From Owenia fusiformis (Eukaryota; Annelida; Polychaeta; Sabellida; Oweniidae), in contig CAIIXF020000006.1 in NCBI GenBank assembly GCA_903813345.2, positions 30,484,024 to 30,548,023 on the forward strand: a stretch of 64,000 nt of DNA. The letters run 5' to 3'. Positions within the stretch are counted from its first letter, which is position 1. The number at the start of each line of letters is the position of its first letter. The notes under the pieces were generated by a model. That model was not told the DNA's origin, did not search any database, and saw only the letters and a list, made by a program, of their open reading frames with translations. This document shows, one piece after another, positions 40,101-45,574 of the stretch. Position numbers and translations under genes: made by a program.

Positions 40101-41415
40101 AAAAACTTATATTTTCATCAGCGGGCAGATATAGCTTTACGTCCCGCTCCTAGCGGGCAGATATAGTATATCTGCCCGCTACGTCATAATCATAACCTAC
40201 GGCCCTCGGGCAGATATATTATATTGTCCTCGGGATAATCCCAATATCCTGAACCTCATATAGAATAATCTCTATTTATCCTTCGCAAAACATGAATAGC
40301 AAGTTTAAAAATATATAGAGATTATCCTATATGAGGTTCAGGATATTGGGATTATCCTGAGGCCAATATAATATATCTGCCCGAGGGCCGTAGGTCCCGA
40401 GGGTAGATGTATTATATTGGCCAAGGGATAATCCAAATATCCTGAACCGACTATAGGATGATCTGTTTATCCCATACCAATCACATTGTTCAATTGGCCA
40501 CAGTTCAGAAACTTTGCAACCAACCGTGGAATTATTAAAAAATATTCATGTCCAGTTTTGTATTATTGTCCATAGCCAGATTTTCCTGTTCAAATCTTTG
40601 ATTATTAATGGGGCATACTGCTCCTTCCCTTCTTAAAAGCATCAAACAGATCGCGATTGTCTGCGTTTTTCTCCATTGCCGTTTACAGTATGAGAACGTT
40701 ACAAAAAAGAATCAATACGGGAACAGCGATTATGACGTAGCGGGCAGATATACTATATCTGCCCGCTCGGAGCGGGACGTAAAGCTATATCTGCCCGCTG
40801 ATGAAAATATATGTTTTTACAAACCGGCTTTATGTACCTGTAACACGTCCAAGTATGGGATAAATACTTTTATTTTTAGTACAATATCAGTATATATCAT
40901 ATAATATTCAGCATTGAATATGGGATATATCCTGAGGGAAATATAATATTTTACCTCGGATCCTCGAGGTCCCATTACAAAAATTTCCCGTAACATAATC
41001 TTCATTTTATTCATTTTAAAATAAGCATATTCTCAATACAATACATTTACACACTGACCCATACCCTTATACACTGAAAACACTAACCTGAACCCATCTG
41101 AACCCATCTGCTCATATTATAGTTTAGTTTAGTTTATTTATTTATAGTGGTCAGTCTTACAATTCATTAAAACATTGATTTGATTGTTATATTATTATAT
41201 TATAATAGTACACGTATGTGGTTTTTATTTCACTTTATTAATGGCATTTAATAAGCCTTTAATCCTACTTTTCTTATAATGATGCAATATAACTTACACC
41301 CTCCCCCAGATGCTGTTGTCTTCACATAAGTCTCTGGTACTTTAGGAAATGCGTCTAATTCCGTTACAATCTTTGAGATGTTTTCTTTGTTCAGTGCATT
41401 CACTCTTCGCCTCAT
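6896..41415 (-). CDS. ERGIC2: ERGIC2 (ER-Golgi intermediate compartment protein 2), whole gene in ten exons
   Basis: ERGIC2 is a two-pass membrane protein of the early secretory pathway, related to yeast Erv41, that cycles between ER and Golgi. I rebuilt it on the minus strand as exons 41298-41415, 39438-39546, 39061-39107, 38533-38752, 36753-36848, 35512-35570 (or 33597-33652), 32598-32696, 32185-32282, 31236-31398 and 6896-7140. All phases agree and the total is 1254 nt (417 aa), slightly longer than the vertebrate protein. Features in order are the N-terminal ELDAFPKVPETYV motif, a first membrane segment (SIVIFIIMVVLIYF), the lumenal GKIQVNKLAGNFHI and NFSHRID motifs, the SGSHGV region, and a second membrane segment split between exons 9 and 10. 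The last intron is 24 kb and contains other genes. Confidence 0.92.
7141..9030. other. ERGIC2 last intron / upstream region of the KY-like gene
   Basis: Part of duplication copy B. The promoter of the plus-strand gene starting at 9031 should lie here, but no TATA box or other clear element is evident. C-rich tracts occur near 7625-7680. No gene seen. Confidence 0.4.
9031..9066 (+). CDS. KY-like gene exon 1 (possible myristoylation signal)
   Basis: It encodes MGSGSSKGQAKQ, ending at GTAAGT. Gly2, Ser6 and the following Lys fit the N-myristoylation pattern, suggesting membrane anchoring (inference). The start is the first ATG of the exon and is supported by the aligned start of the paralogous exon at 2229. 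Confidence 0.75.
9031..30496 (+). CDS. KY/hillarin-like transglutaminase-fold protein with C-terminal dynein-stalk-like region, whole gene
   Basis: Twelve exons: 9031-9066, 9187-9822, 10117-10224, 10317-10546, 10795-12688, 12932-13025, 13240-13293, 13510-13674, 14305-14429, 14618-14770, 28817-29002 and 30440-30496. Phases agree, giving about 1245 aa. In order: MGSGSSKG (possible N-myristoylation), Gln-rich repeats, a transglutaminase-like core (about 261-400) with RAIFRWIT and WNAVFLDGEWRLID, three to four KY-type Ig-like repeats (about 420-960), a charged helical stretch, then a segment resembling the dynein heavy-chain stalk and microtubule-binding domain. The usual catalytic Cys and His are absent, so a structural or cytoskeletal-linker role is more likely than catalysis. 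An AATAAA lies at 30641-30646. The whole gene sits inside the last ERGIC2 intron, on the opposite strand. The exon 3 start is the weakest border. Confidence 0.82.
9187..9822 (+). CDS. KY-like gene exon 2 (Gln-rich repeats)
   Basis: The acceptor is GTTATTTTAG and the donor GTAAGT. It encodes a disordered, Gln/Ser/Ala-rich region: three 11-residue IMAHQSAHVPQ repeats, five 17-residue PQSNQQQAQSQxxNAxx repeats, then a Lys-rich end (RKKKAIFKIDESKDKH). Reading on past the donor stays open for about 57 codons, so an unspliced form would add a tail. Confidence 0.85.
9265..9363 (+). repeat. 33-bp coding tandem repeat, 3 units
   Basis: Three 33-bp units encode IMAHQSAHVPQ; homologous to the five units at 2679-2843. 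Confidence 0.95.
9418..9672 (+). repeat. 51-bp coding tandem repeat, 5 units
   Basis: Five 51-bp units encode the 17-residue motif PQSNQQ(Q/L)A(Q/H)(S/L)Q plus a variable six residues. Copy A has only one partial unit. Confidence 0.93.
10117..10224 (+). CDS. KY-like gene exon 3 (5' border uncertain)
   Basis: The frame encodes QADCVMNEVWNDFDSKG and ends FPLN at a GTAAAA donor in phase 0, which fits exon 4. To join exon 2 in phase 0 the acceptor must be after CAGCAGAG (10116), which has a poor pyrimidine tract. Other AGs (10070, 10100) would need a phase-2 upstream exon. Confidence 0.5.
10317..10546 (+). CDS. KY-like gene exon 4 (start of transglutaminase-like core)
   Basis: Acceptor CTTCACCCACAG, donor GTAGGT. 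It encodes the family motif IRAIFRWIT and ends in the helix MGNHARLLHAFC. In active relatives the catalytic Cys precedes this helix in a GxCxGYA pattern; here no Cys is present at that place. Confidence 0.85.
10795..12688 (+). CDS. KY-like gene exon 5 (core plus Ig-like repeats)
   Basis: A 1.9-kb exon opening with RYAKIDCVLVRG. The core motif reads AEWNAVFLDGEWRLIDAFW, where active enzymes have HAWN, so the His is replaced while the Asp of LID remains. An acidic stretch (SDDDDSDDDD) follows. Then come repeats that each end in a pattern like GxYxxxIYAxxxxxxxxxVxxYLIxCN, typical of KY-family C-terminal Ig-like domains: three clear and a fourth degraded. The donor is GTGAGT in phase 0. Confidence 0.92.
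12932..13025 (+). CDS. KY-like gene exon 6
   Basis: Acceptor TTCAATTTTAG, donor GTATTA. It encodes a polar stretch (SSTDEPAERTTVSQSDENQ) with no recognisable domain. The direct plus-strand frame starting upstream at 12885 is a shadow. Confidence 0.72.
13240..13293 (+). CDS. KY-like gene exon 7
   Basis: A 54-nt exon between TTATTTCAG and GTAATA. It encodes EKALQEEERKRIEEQYAL, a strongly helical, coiled-coil-like run. Phase 1 at both ends. Confidence 0.75.
13510..13674 (+). CDS. KY-like gene exon 8
   Basis: Acceptor AATATTTTCAG, donor GTAAGC. It encodes a helical repeat-like segment (IATQDPNSIQYAIEALQ then AKAKKLMEFF), similar to helical-hairpin segments found before stalk-like coils in other proteins. 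Confidence 0.78.
13675..14304 (+). other. Intron 8 of the KY-like gene, nothing recognised
   Basis: About 630 bp of AT-rich intron without conserved frames or clear repeats. Confidence 0.5.
14305..14429 (+). CDS. KY-like gene exon 9
   Basis: Acceptor ATTTTGTAG, donor GTCAGT. It encodes a helix-rich stretch (LENLVTKAEQLKMKELTLQL) with heptad-like spacing. It enters in phase 1 and exits in phase 0. Confidence 0.78.
14618..14770 (+). CDS. KY-like gene exon 10 (dynein-stalk-like, part 1)
   Basis: Acceptor CCTTTTTAG, donor GTATAA, phase 0. The sequence LDQRTISELKSYSKPPPLV then VMTAVFLLLG matches the pattern at the start of the dynein heavy-chain microtubule-binding region (ELKSxxxPPxxVxxVxxAVxxLL). 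A 14-kb intron follows. Confidence 0.82.
14771..16655 (+). other. 5' part of the 14-kb intron, no gene seen
   Basis: AT-rich. About 15150-15470 has an LTR-like feel but no matching partner or primer site was found. No conserved frame. Confidence 0.4.
16656..18985. mobile_element. 2.3-kb long-TIR DNA transposon, Mutator-like, with 11-bp target duplication
   Basis: The left end GCTTTGTATAAAAAACCTCC is mirrored by GGAGGTTTTTTATACAAAGC on the right. The inverted arms run roughly 250-290 bp each (to about 16920 and from about 18695) and include the palindrome CCCACGTACGTGGG. The 11-mer CCTCACAAGTG flanks both sides (16645-16655 and 18986-18996). Long TIRs with 9-11 bp duplications are typical of Mutator-like elements. 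An imperfect hairpin lies at about 17390-17465. No transposase frame was seen, so it is non-autonomous. Confidence 0.85.
18997..20229 (+). other. Intronic sequence upstream of the first GT31 gene
   Basis: No gene. The last 200 bases resemble the sequence upstream of the second GT31 gene (26.8-27.06 kb), so promoter sequence was duplicated with the gene. Confidence 0.5.
20230..21627 (+). CDS. Beta-1,3-glycosyltransferase, GT31 family (copy 1), intronless
   Basis: A 465-aa type II Golgi membrane enzyme of the B3GALT/B3GNT kind, expected to transfer a sugar from a UDP donor in beta-1,3 linkage. It has a short cytosolic tail, one membrane helix (about residues 6-23), a polar stem to about 145, then the catalytic domain. 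Motifs are RRLLIRQAWAG, the metal-binding DDD in CDDDIFVN (272-274), CDGPVYLLATNVGKALYNAS, and ED in WLEDVYTTG (364-365). The start at 20230 is chosen because it aligns with copy 2; an in-frame ATG 31 codons upstream is less likely. AATAAA at 22172-22177. Exact donor and acceptor sugars cannot be read from sequence. Confidence 0.92.
   Translation: MKLPFRYLTFVLVTLIALISLYNHFGGHVTHTRTKGADIQLYSIQEYSKEPRPNLSSEYVEKDPIQNDDRKPPNDSNDGQARIEGKKEFDTKSDKLKSSLNNEDEQSIARDIIHDKSNKLSNTSKVIEPKNSDHRQNTKNSTNKPWRTEYNKIVNPHNFHYKINEEDICASNTDIIVFIITATNHFTRRLLIRQAWAGEKMVNGFTIKVVFLVGDSGKLTMNLALQEESAIYGDIIQETFMDTYRNLTLKTIMGLKWVTNFCPDARYILKCDDDIFVNVFELVRHLKVYEMQGKDVKNLILCDIDTGDRATVIRDPSSKWYVTNKEYPGDHFPTYCDGPVYLLATNVGKALYNASLYQPLFWLEDVYTTGFLADKLGMKHKKFTSSYVAIPKWFTFNTFVSYITKHYVFVICESAQHIAELWLILKQYKMQEKRLLNQPNEVKNAAIAREKERFEKYNHYLGKLV
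21628..22852 (+). other. Between the GT31 genes, first part
   Basis: It includes the copy 1 3' UTR and part of a dispersed repeat (GACATATTTTGCCTAAACTTATAGACA, about 22820) that recurs at 24640-24900 and was split by the element at 22853. No gene. Confidence 0.5.
22853..24616. mobile_element. 1.8-kb element with CCTGTTACACTGGCC-type inverted ends
   Basis: The left end ACCTGTTACACTGCTGGG and right end CTGTGTAACAGGGGT are inverted. Both ends carry several AACGAAGC/GCTTCGTT motifs, and an internal copy of the end sequence lies at 24422. Inside is a second inverted pair, GCAGGTTTTACCGTA at about 23647 and TACGGTAAAACCTGC at about 24124, suggesting a nested MITE. No transposase seen. Confidence 0.72.
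24640..24905. repeat. Two tandem copies of an about 155-bp repeat
   Basis: Both copies contain GACATTGTCGATAATCT and TTTCAAGCAAATTGATG; a third, interrupted copy precedes 22853. Confidence 0.7.
25320..25720. repeat. Local duplication, about 300 bp apart
   Basis: GGCTATGCAGT and CCCCAACCCTGTACTTTCTTA, then TTGTATCA, occur at 25325-25450 and again at 25605-25670. Confidence 0.6.
25960..26310. repeat. Cluster of ATACCATG/CATGGTAT inverted motifs
   Basis: The motif ATGAAATACCATG and its complement recur many times in 350 bp, giving nested small palindromes. No coding sequence. Confidence 0.7.
26337..26501. mobile_element. 165-bp TA-flanked MITE, CAGTRAAACCTG family
   Basis: The termini CAGTGAAACCTG and CAGGTTTTACTG are inverted and bordered by TA at 26335-26336 and 26502-26503, as for Tc1/mariner/pogo-type elements. 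Internal AAGTGGAACACC repeats mark the family. Other members are at 31478, 32438, 37796, 54275 and 57226. Confidence 0.85.
27062..28540 (+). CDS. Beta-1,3-glycosyltransferase, GT31 family (copy 2), intronless
   Basis: A 492-aa paralogue of the gene at 20230, with the same plan: short tail, membrane helix (about 6-25), polar acidic stem to about 170, catalytic domain. The DDD motif is at 297-299 in CDDDIFVN and the ED motif at 388-389 in WLEDVYTTG; RLLIRQAWAG and CDGPVYLLATNVG are kept. The catalytic halves are nearly identical, while the stems differ in sequence and length, a usual pattern for Golgi enzymes. 5' and 3' flanks also match copy 1, so the pair arose by tandem DNA duplication of an already intronless gene. 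AATAAA at 28562-28567. Confidence 0.92.
   Translation: MKLTLRYLASVLATLVTFMNLYMYFGGYSTYTKKEGAEKQHYNIQQYSKKLQAILSPGYVAKDHIHSIANHSLDAEPALTSVHDITETDDDRKLSHAHDNNEGQVRSEEEDKDDAESDKLNSPLNIEDEQFIAVDTNEKSNKSSLASSVNGPKTRSNDQIPKTINSTNKPWRTEYDKIVNPHNFHYKINEEKICASKTDIIVFIISATDHSTQRLLIRQAWAGEKTVNGFAIKVVFLMGDSGKLTINHAIQEESAIYGDIIQETFMDTYRNLTLKTIMGLKWVTNFCPDARYILKCDDDIFVNVFQLVRHLKVFEKQGRDKNLILCNIDTGNRSHVIRDSSSKWYVTSEEFPGDHYPTYCDGPVYLLATNVGKALYNASLYQPLFWLEDVYTTGFLADKLGMEHTEFSSLYAYVPQWFTFDIFVSFIVKQYVFVICKSTQHITELWMILEQYQRNNIHEKRLLYQPMELRNAAVAREKERFKNYKYYLWKLR
28817..29002 (+). CDS. KY-like gene exon 11 (dynein-stalk-like, part 2)
   Basis: Acceptor ATATTTTGCAG, donor GTAAGT, phase 0 at both ends. It begins TWVSVQALIGK and contains VTEFRVDFV, then LPEVTAVSAGLATFFVW. 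This mirrors the dynein segment in which a Trp begins the domain and a Ser-Ala...Trp motif (SxAAxxLxxWV) closes it. Confidence 0.83.
29003..30439 (+). other. Last intron of the KY-like gene
   Basis: Mostly featureless, apart from the tandem repeat listed at 29843-29945. Confidence 0.5.
29843..29945. repeat. Tandem repeat of about 26 bp, 4 units
   Basis: Repeats of CATTAGAGTCAGCCTTGACA with small changes. Confidence 0.85.
30440..30496 (+). CDS. KY-like gene exon 12 (terminal)
   Basis: Acceptor TTATGTTTTCCAG. It encodes ANGMIDEYFSRLRDAGVG and stops at TGA (30494-30496). It continues the SxxLxxFFVWA...Y pattern of the dynein-like domain. AATAAA follows at 30641-30646. Confidence 0.82.
   Translation, partial: ANGMIDEYFSRLRDAGVG
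30641..30646 (+). terminator. Polyadenylation signal of the KY-like gene
   Basis: AATAAA, 145 bases after the stop; a second lies at 30795-30800. Confidence 0.55.
31236..31398 (-). CDS. ERGIC2: ERGIC2 exon 9
   Basis: It encodes NRTINHSSGSHGV, then KYDLSALKFTVTEEH and the start of the second membrane segment (FMVRLCGIIGGIFVTS). Acceptor ATTTTTACAG, donor GTATGT in phase 1. If the donor is skipped, 14 more residues follow before a TAG at 31192-31194, giving a shorter tail without the exon 10 sequence. Confidence 0.93.
31478..31649. mobile_element. 172-bp TA-flanked MITE, CAGTRAAACCTG family
   Basis: Starts CAGTAAAACCTGTATAAGTGG after TA (31476-31477) and ends before TA at 31650-31651; the right terminus is decayed. 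Confidence 0.72.
31918..32055. repeat. Imperfect hairpin of about 135 bp
   Basis: AATATAGACCTCAGAGAAGGG on the left pairs with CCCCTTCTCTTCGATCTATATT on the right, as do CAAATACACCCC and GGGGTGTATTTG. A foldback element in an ERGIC2 intron. Confidence 0.75.
32185..32282 (-). CDS. ERGIC2: ERGIC2 exon 8
   Basis: It encodes YHMFQYFIQVVPTKVH, then YQYAVTER. Acceptor TTTACTTTCAG, donor GTAAGA, leaving in phase 0. Confidence 0.92.
32438..32590. mobile_element. TA-flanked MITE (CAGTAAAACCTG family) beside the exon 7 donor
   Basis: The ends AGTAAACCTGTATATCC and GACATGTTTTATTG match the family's inverted termini (see 26337), with TA at 32591-32592. On the minus strand it places AATAAA within about ten bases of the ERGIC2 exon 7 splice donor. 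Confidence 0.65.
32598..32696 (-). CDS. ERGIC2: ERGIC2 exon 7
   Basis: It encodes DYNFSHRIDEFSFG and GVVNPLDGDE, hallmark lumenal motifs of the family. Acceptor GATTTCAG. The donor is GTAAGTA, whose last TA is also the target-site dinucleotide of the small transposon at 32438-32590. Confidence 0.93.
33597..33652 (-). CDS. ERGIC2: ERGIC2 exon 6b (alternative exon)
   Basis: A 56-nt exon encoding SIPHFAGHAHLSAMVDRS, with acceptor TTGTGAGCAG and donor GTAGGA. Its IPHxxGHAHL core is nearer the usual ERGIC2 sequence than exon 6a, so 6b may be the original copy. Phase matches exons 5 and 7. Confidence 0.8.
34930..35351. mobile_element. Possible MITE between exons 6a and 6b
   Basis: A perfect 12-bp inverted pair, AGATGCGAGTAG on the left and CTACTCGCATCT on the right, bounds about 420 bp. 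I see no clear target duplication, so this is tentative. Confidence 0.4.
35512..35570 (-). CDS. ERGIC2: ERGIC2 exon 6a (alternative exon)
   Basis: A 59-nt exon encoding SIPVIPAGHAHLSMFVNSN, with acceptor TTGATTTTAG and donor GTAAGC. It enters in phase 2 and leaves in phase 1, the same as exon 6b. Using both would shift the frame, so one or the other is expected per transcript. Confidence 0.8.
36753..36848 (-). CDS. ERGIC2: ERGIC2 exon 5, with extra in-frame 3' splice sites
   Basis: It encodes EDEPVGAYDGCRIHGKIQV and then the family core NKLAGNFHITAGK. The acceptor is GATTTTTTCAG and the donor GTATGT. Three more acceptors lie at 81-bp steps upstream (exon starts 36929, 37010, 37091), each in frame and open. 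The exon could therefore carry 0 to 3 extra 27-residue units. Confidence 0.88.
36849..37111 (-). repeat. 81-bp tandem repeat spanning the exon 5 acceptor of ERGIC2
   Basis: Each unit has the polypyrimidine tract and AG acceptor, about 41 nt copied from exon 5 (EYEPVVPYNGCRI), and about 40 nt of former intron. The GTATCCTAC block starts at 36808, 36889, 36970 and 37051, giving an 81-bp (27-codon) period. The frame continuous with exon 5 stays open through all units. Confidence 0.92.
37796..37975. mobile_element. Decayed MITE, CAGTRAAACCTG family
   Basis: It has ACAACCTGTGCGATGGAACACC and ends near TTCTACTGAA, with GGAACA repeats as in the other members. Confidence 0.5.
38533..38752 (-). CDS. 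ERGIC2: ERGIC2 exon 4
   Basis: It encodes IGADVLDITG and then a linker with FELSPKQKEYQ. Acceptor ATGTTTCAG, donor GTACAA; 220 nt, phase 1 in and phase 2 out. Confidence 0.9.
39061..39107 (-). CDS. ERGIC2: ERGIC2 exon 3
   Basis: A 47-nt exon encoding KLQINIDMTVAMKC, the conserved lumenal strand after the first membrane segment. Acceptor CTGTTTTAG, donor GTAAGT; phases fit both neighbours. Confidence 0.9.
39438..39546 (-). CDS. ERGIC2: ERGIC2 exon 2 (first membrane segment)
   Basis: It encodes the hydrophobic run SIVIFIIMVVLIYF, then a segment ending YEVDKD. The acceptor is CTAATTTCAG and the donor GTAAAC. Its 5' end and acceptor are repeated upstream in a 59-bp tandem array, listed separately. 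Confidence 0.9.
39501..39975. repeat. 59-bp tandem array that repeats the exon 2 acceptor of ERGIC2, 8 units
   Basis: The unit is about 59 bp: the start of exon 2 (39501-39546) plus the AG acceptor and about 10 intron bases. Seven further copies follow upstream in the minus direction, one with a 4-bp insertion and the last with several changes. Each copy, read on the minus strand, carries CTAATTTCAG followed by exon-like TGTCGATTGTG. Confidence 0.95.
40057..40862. mobile_element. 0.8-kb foldback element in ERGIC2 intron 1
   Basis: The left TATCCCATACTTGGACGTGT pairs with the right ACACGTCCAAGTATGGGATA. The arms run about 130 bp and share GCGGGCAGATATA blocks. A second inverted pair lies inside (about 40197-40275 with 40312-40393). 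No coding sequence. Confidence 0.82.
41298..41415 (-). CDS. ERGIC2: ERGIC2 exon 1 (start codon exon)
   Basis: It encodes an Arg-rich start, then ELDAFPKVPETYVKTTASGGG, and ends at a GTAAGT donor in phase 1. Just upstream on the minus strand, TTATTCTTATAG could be an acceptor, so a non-coding 5' exon is possible. Confidence 0.9.
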
Positions 41416-41449
41416 GTTGTTGGTTGGTTTGCTTCACACTATAAGAATA

Positions 41450-42570
41450 ACAAGGCACATCTGATGTACTGCCAAGCATGACAGACAGCACTATAGCCAT
41501 TATGATAAAGTGAGAAGACAATGTGATAGACAGAAGTAGCCATCAGATAATATGACAAGACAGTATGACAGACAGCACTGCAAATATGATAATGTGACAA
41601 GACAGCGTGACAGACAGCACTGCAAATATGATAATGTGACAAGACAGCGTGACAGACAGCACTGCCATTATGATAATGTGAGAAGACAGCGTGACAGACA
41701 GCACTGCCATTATGATAATGTGAGAAGACAGTCATAGACAGCACTAGCCATTAAGATAATATGACAAGACACCTTGACAGACAGCACTAGCCATTTCGAT
41801 AATGTGACAAGACAATGTGACAGACAGCACTGCCATTATGATAATGTTAGAAGACAGCGTGACAGACAGCACTGTCATTATGATAATATGAGAAGACAGC
41901 GTTACAGACAGCACTGCCATTATGAAAATGTGACAAGACAGCATGACAGACAGCACTGCCATTATGATAATGTGAGAAGACAGTCTGATAGACAGCACTA
42001 GCCATTAAGATAATATGACAAGACACCTTGACAGACAGCACTAGCCATTATGATAATTTGACAAGACAGCAAGGCAGACAGCACTAGCCATTATGATAAT
42101 GTGACAAGGCAGCATAACAGACAGCACTAGCCATTATGAAAATTTGACAAGACATTGTGACAGACAGCACTGGCCATTATGATAATGTGACAAGACAGTA
42201 TGACAGACAGCACTGGTCATTATGATAATGTGACAAGACATTGTGACAGATAGTACTGGCCATTATAATAATTTGAAAAGACAGTGTGACAGACAGCTCT
42301 GCCTATTATGATAATGTGACAAGACAGTGTAACAGACAGCACTGGTCATTATGATAATGTGACAAGACAAAGTGACAGACAACTAGTTATTATGAGAATG
42401 TGACAAGATAGTGTGACAGACAAAACTGGCCATTATGATAATGTGACAAGACAGAGTGACAGACAACTTGCTATTATGAGAATGTGACAAGACAGTGTGA
42501 CAGACAACACTGGCCATTATGATAATGTGACAAGACAGAGTGACAGACAACTAGCTATTATGATTATCTA
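41450..42570. repeat. 42-43 bp minisatellite
   Basis: About 26 units of GACAGACAGCACTGCCATTATGATAATGTGACAAGACAGTGT-like sequence, given here only as its family pattern (GACAGACAGCACT, then ATTATGATAATGTGACAAGA). Several units are exactly 42 bp and so read as open frames on both strands. It begins just upstream of the ERGIC2 start exon. Confidence 0.95.
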
Positions 42571-43590
42571 GCTAGTAAATCGCAGAAATTCAAGAGCCAA
42601 AAACAGTTGGTATACAGATTACTATACGAAAATATCCCTTGTTGTCTAGAGATGTGACATCACGTACATATATTGCATAACAGCATTCCTTGCATCAGTA
42701 ATGTACGGCATCTCTGCATTGATGTCAGCATTTTTACTGAAGTCTTTGGCTTATTTGCCCAGAGCAGAGATGAGTTATCCTTATATTGAGACTATCTATC
42801 GATTCTCATATCTGTCTTGGAAAATCAGTTACAAGCCATACATACATTTTAAAACTTTTACAGTCAATCGGATTTCTGGATGATTAAAAGAAGCACAATT
42901 TCAAATACACAAGCCTTTGTAATTTGGTATGGACTTCATTAATTCAACAAGTTCAACTCAATATACGGCTTAATCTATCAATCTGAATTTTTGAATAGAT
43001 TGAAACCAATTTTCCTCAATAATATGCGGCAGATCCTTGATGATTATAAAGAAACACCTAACATCAAACAATTCCACATAACAGTTTAGCATTAAATGTT
43101 TATTTATAATAGTAAAATGAGGCTATTCCTACTAATTTTTTAAATTAATTTTTTCATAAGGTATGTTAGTCCAACAACGTTAGACCTAGTCTGGGGCCTC
43201 ATTTCTTATCTGACATGTCTTATGGCCCCGACTGGGTCTAACCATCATATCATTTCGTCATAAGTGCGTATCTACCTGTTCCCACAAGCGGAACTACTTA
43301 AACCCTAATAATAAGATGATATTATGACAGAAATAATGTGATTAAAGCAAGCATATATACCTAATCACTACAAATGTATCATCCAATATACCCCTGTGTT
43401 GTTGATGATGGATACATTCAGAAGTATTCGAGACAGCTTTCAAAATTGTTTGGAAAAGTTGGTTGAGATTACGATAACATCTAAATGGCAAGTCAGATAT
43501 CATGTACCCGAAAAGCCGTTGATAAGTACACTAAACAAGCCGCATGTTATTCTGCATTTTATATTCCCTGGAATACACTTAATTCATGCC
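42571..43590. other. Upstream of ERGIC2, no gene seen
   Basis: AT-rich, no conserved frame. It may hold the ERGIC2 promoter if the 5' exon lies beyond the minisatellite. Confidence 0.4.
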
Positions 43591-43591
43591 T

Positions 43592-44417
43592 GGTGATCGT
43601 GAAAATGGGACGGAGGGGGGGAGCAGGCAATTTCTGCAAGAAAATTCAACAAATCTGAGAGATTTATTTTTTCAAGAAAAAGTTTACTATTGAATTGCTG
43701 AATTGATAGGCGCACGGTATGGTAAAATATGTTAGGTCTTCTGGGATTTTTTCTGAAACGATAGACATCTAAGATATGAGATCTATTAAAAAAGGCGCGA
43801 GGCAACCAACAGACACAAATCAACGTTTTAGCTATAAATCAAGCAACAATGGTCTACACGACCTGTATTAAATACTTGTAAGTGACGATATCATAACTAA
43901 ATTAATACCATTGCTGAATTTATAAAATAAGTTTCAATGCGTAAAATAAAAAATAATCGAAAATAATTATGGGACGGAGGGGGGGGGGGAGCAATATGTA
44001 TCATGTTATAATACATATTGCTCCCCCCCTCCGTCCCAAAATTATTTTCGATTATTTTTTATTTCACCTATGGAAACTTATTTTACAAAGTCAGCAATAA
44101 CATTAATTTTGTGGCGATAATGTCACTTACAAGTATTTATTACAGGTCATGTACACCATTGTTGCTTCATTTATAGCAACAACATTGACTTTTGCACGTT
44201 GGTGCGTTGCGCCTTTTTTAATAGATCTTATACCCTAAAAGAGTATCGGTTGAAAAAAAATCCTAGAATACCTAACATATTTTACAATACCGTGAGCCTA
44301 TTTATTTAGCAATTCAATAGTAAACTTCTTCTTTAAAAAATAAATCTTCCAGATTTGTTGAAATTTCTAGCAGAAATTGCCTGCTCCCCCCCCTCCGTCC
44401 CAATTCTTCGATCACCG
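43592..44417. mobile_element. Long palindrome (about 400-bp arms), foldback element
   Basis: The two arms are inverted around about 44011 with almost no spacer. Outer ends GGTGATCG ... CGATCACC; each arm has TGGGACGGAGGGGGG at both its outer and inner end. Arms differ by scattered substitutions, so the palindrome is not recent. No coding sequence. Confidence 0.9.
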
Positions 44418-45574
44418 AGCGTGTAATTAAGATGATTATCAATCTATTATACTCATTGGGTGTGCTAGTCGTCAACATACTATCCCGAGATACTGCGCTG
44501 GGAGTTTTTATTCGACAACAATTTCATTCCATGCAAAAAGTTTGGCTTCAAACAAAATGGCCCAAGGAAATTAAACATTTCAGAAGTTCAGAAGAATAGC
44601 CACATTTTTAATTATAAATGTATATTTAATGCAAAAAGGAAGAGTAAATGGGAGTTGTTTTTATATTACTATCAAGTTAGTAGCTGTCATACATTATCAA
44701 GATAAATTTGTTTCCACTGATCGAAAAAATGTGATTCATGGTTGCATAGCTTGGATGTAGAACTCAATGGACGGCCATCTAAAAAAGATCAGAATTAATA
44801 AAGAAGCCCATATATTAAGTTCTACTTGAAGGACTAAAGGAATGTATGCTTATTTTGATCTCATTATTTAGGCGTAACATCATAAAAACATGACAAAAAC
44901 AAGCACTGGCCAAAATGCGCTGAAGTCTTTACTTTAAATTTTCTGCATACTTGGTAGAATATGCATGGACGCTAACCAAATAGGTGGCACAAATATGTGT
45001 GAGATAAGAAACAAGGCCCTCGACTAGTTTATATTTTTAACTAAGGACTTAATCAAAGAGTCTGAAATCTTTGTATGTCCTGACAGGTATGTGTAAAAAT
45101 CCCGGATAATGGGAAGTTCTCCATATAGGCTATATACTGAATACTCCAGGTTTGAGGCATCTTGAATCAAAAAAAATTGGCTCCGCCCTGAAATGTCGTT
45201 ATTCACTGACATTACAACTGGCAATAAATTCATAATCCATACTATTGAAAGGTTTATACTTATATCTTGATCCCCTGTTATGTGTTTTGAATTTTTTAGT
45301 TATGGAATAAGACCAAATCTTGCGATTTAAAATCTGAAGGGGAAAAATATTCAAAATGGCAGCATTTGAATTTGTAATTACAACATCCTTTAGATCAGCC
45401 TATTCACCCACGACAGGCAGAGTGAGTTTTAAAAGCAATATTGCCGATTTGGTTCATTATTTGGCAGATAAAGCCAGTTTGAGGTGAGAAAATCTCCTTG
45501 AAGTGTTATGTTCATGTTTTAGGCGTGCCAGGAGAATCATGTAAACAAAACAAGTCAAAAATATTTTTTTAATT

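Noticed and set aside
41439..42041. Open frames on both strands with repeated DRQHCHYDN or SHYHNGSAVCHA
   Set aside because: Pure product of the 42-bp minisatellite; both strands stay open and no splice sites or start context support a gene.
41450..42570. CRISPR-like array
   Set aside because: Repeats are contiguous and near identical, with no unique spacers, in an animal genome.
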